DNA from: Rhizophagus sp. LPA8_4_AMF
Lineage: Eukaryota; Glomeromycota; Glomeromycetes; Glomerales; Glomeraceae
Length of the DNA: 34,118 nt
Assembly (NCBI GenBank): GCA_021464525.1
Contig: JADRCO010000419.1
Span: forward strand, 1-34,118
Reading direction: 5' to 3'
The notes under the pieces were generated by a model. The model was not told the origin of the DNA and did not search any database. It worked only from the letters and a program-made list of their open reading frames with translations. Each line of letters opens with the position of its first letter. The first letter of the stretch is position 1. The position numbers and the translations under genes are program-made. This document shows positions 33,350-34,118 of the stretch, piece by piece.

Positions 33350-34118
33350 AACGTAATGTTTTGTGTTGGAAATGAACTAGTATTCAATAATAAGGAAAAA
33401 GATAGTTAAGAAGTATATACAAAAAGAAAGTAAATAAAAAAAACGTAATTTAAACTTTATAAGCGTAATAAGAAATAAAAGAAGATAATGTTCTAAAATA
33501 TGTATTACTCAAAACCGTGAGCGATCAATTTATCATGCACACGGGAATTTCAAACAATCGTACAAAAGCAGAACAAATCAACAACTATTATTACATTTTG
33601 TTAATATGATCTTGGAAACAATGCTACTCAACTGATATAAACTGCCACGTGAAACTTTGTGCTAAAATACAACCTATAAAATTTGCTTGTCAAACATAAC
33701 CTTAAAAGAATTATTCAAATTTAGCAAGAAAGTGTAACAATGTGCTTATTAAAAAAAAAAAAATTTCAATTAAGCTTAATTATAAATTTCTAAAATTATA
33801 TTACTAAAAATGTTACAGTTTTTATATTATAATTATTTATAATAATAATTTTTAAAATTTATATAAATAATAAAAATTTGTAATATTTATAGAAAAATTG
33901 CAAAGCAGAAAATAATATTTTTTAATAACTTTATTTTATGAATAAATGTACATGTAACACCCTGTTACACGCCTTATCCGTAACAACCTCGTAAAATATC
34001 ACGTGATATTACACAATTTCAAAAAAAAAGGAAAAAAAAGGCGTGATGCTTCACAAGTCGCGTGATGACGCGTTATTGATAAATTTATTTGTCGCCTATT
34101 ACGCCTATTATTTGTCAC
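33350..34118. other. Upstream region of the LIM-RhoGAP gene and window edge
   Basis: The first few hundred bases should hold the LIM-RhoGAP promoter and 5'UTR. Near the window edge are an inverted repeat TGTAACA-CCC-TGTTACA (33953-33969), a perfect 16-bp palindrome AATATCACGTGATATT (33995-34010), and CpG-containing GCGTGATG repeats at 34042-34072. This composition differs from the A/T-rich flank and may be the start of another element that runs off the window. No coding sequence was seen. Confidence 0.5.

Overview
The window looks like nuclear DNA of an early-diverging fungus, most likely an arbuscular mycorrhizal fungus (Glomeromycotina, Rhizophagus-like). This is inferred from very high AT content, long A/T runs, many short introns, Asn/Ser-rich proteins and fungal-type domain combinations. 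No database was searched. Coding sequence was rebuilt by joining exons at splice sites that keep the frame. The eight models contain 31 introns; all are GT-AG except one GC-AG.

Layout: 1-4287, AT-rich DNA with no convincing gene, holding one copy of a dispersed repeat. 4288-6225 (+), a NUFIP1/Rsa1-type snoRNP assembly factor. A second, inverted copy of the same repeat follows it. 7148-10575 (+), an inositol polyphosphate 5-phosphatase with an N-terminal beta-propeller. 11125-12727 (-), a chromatin-type protein with an ARID4-like RBB1NT/PWWP-like domain. It is divergently paired (162 bp gap) with 12890-13261 (+), the complex I subunit NDUFB10/12 kDa. 14355-18169 (-), a long, disordered, proline-rich PH-domain protein. 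18170-22666, a gene desert of about 4.5 kb with a 42-bp-period minisatellite. 22667-24367 (-), QTRT2, the non-catalytic partner of eukaryotic tRNA-guanine transglycosylase. 24368-27126, a spacer with a 139-bp MITE-like element and a zinc-finger gene relic. 27127-28243 (+), a monoacylglycerol-lipase-like hydrolase. 28869-33349 (-), a LIM-LIM-coiled coil-C1-RhoGAP protein. 33350-34118, its upstream region, with palindromes near the edge.

Functionally this is mostly conserved housekeeping and signalling content. Three large proteins (the 5-phosphatase, the PH protein and the LIM-RhoGAP) carry long disordered regions with SH3-ligand-like proline motifs and belong to families acting in phosphoinositide and Rho signalling at membranes. 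That they work together is inference. I see no operon, viral element, CRISPR array, rRNA or recognisable tRNA. The less ordinary signals are the repeats and MITE, the short-motif array in the PH protein, the RBB1NT protein without an ARID, and a stop-free in-frame intron in QTRT2. I found no clear new biological system.
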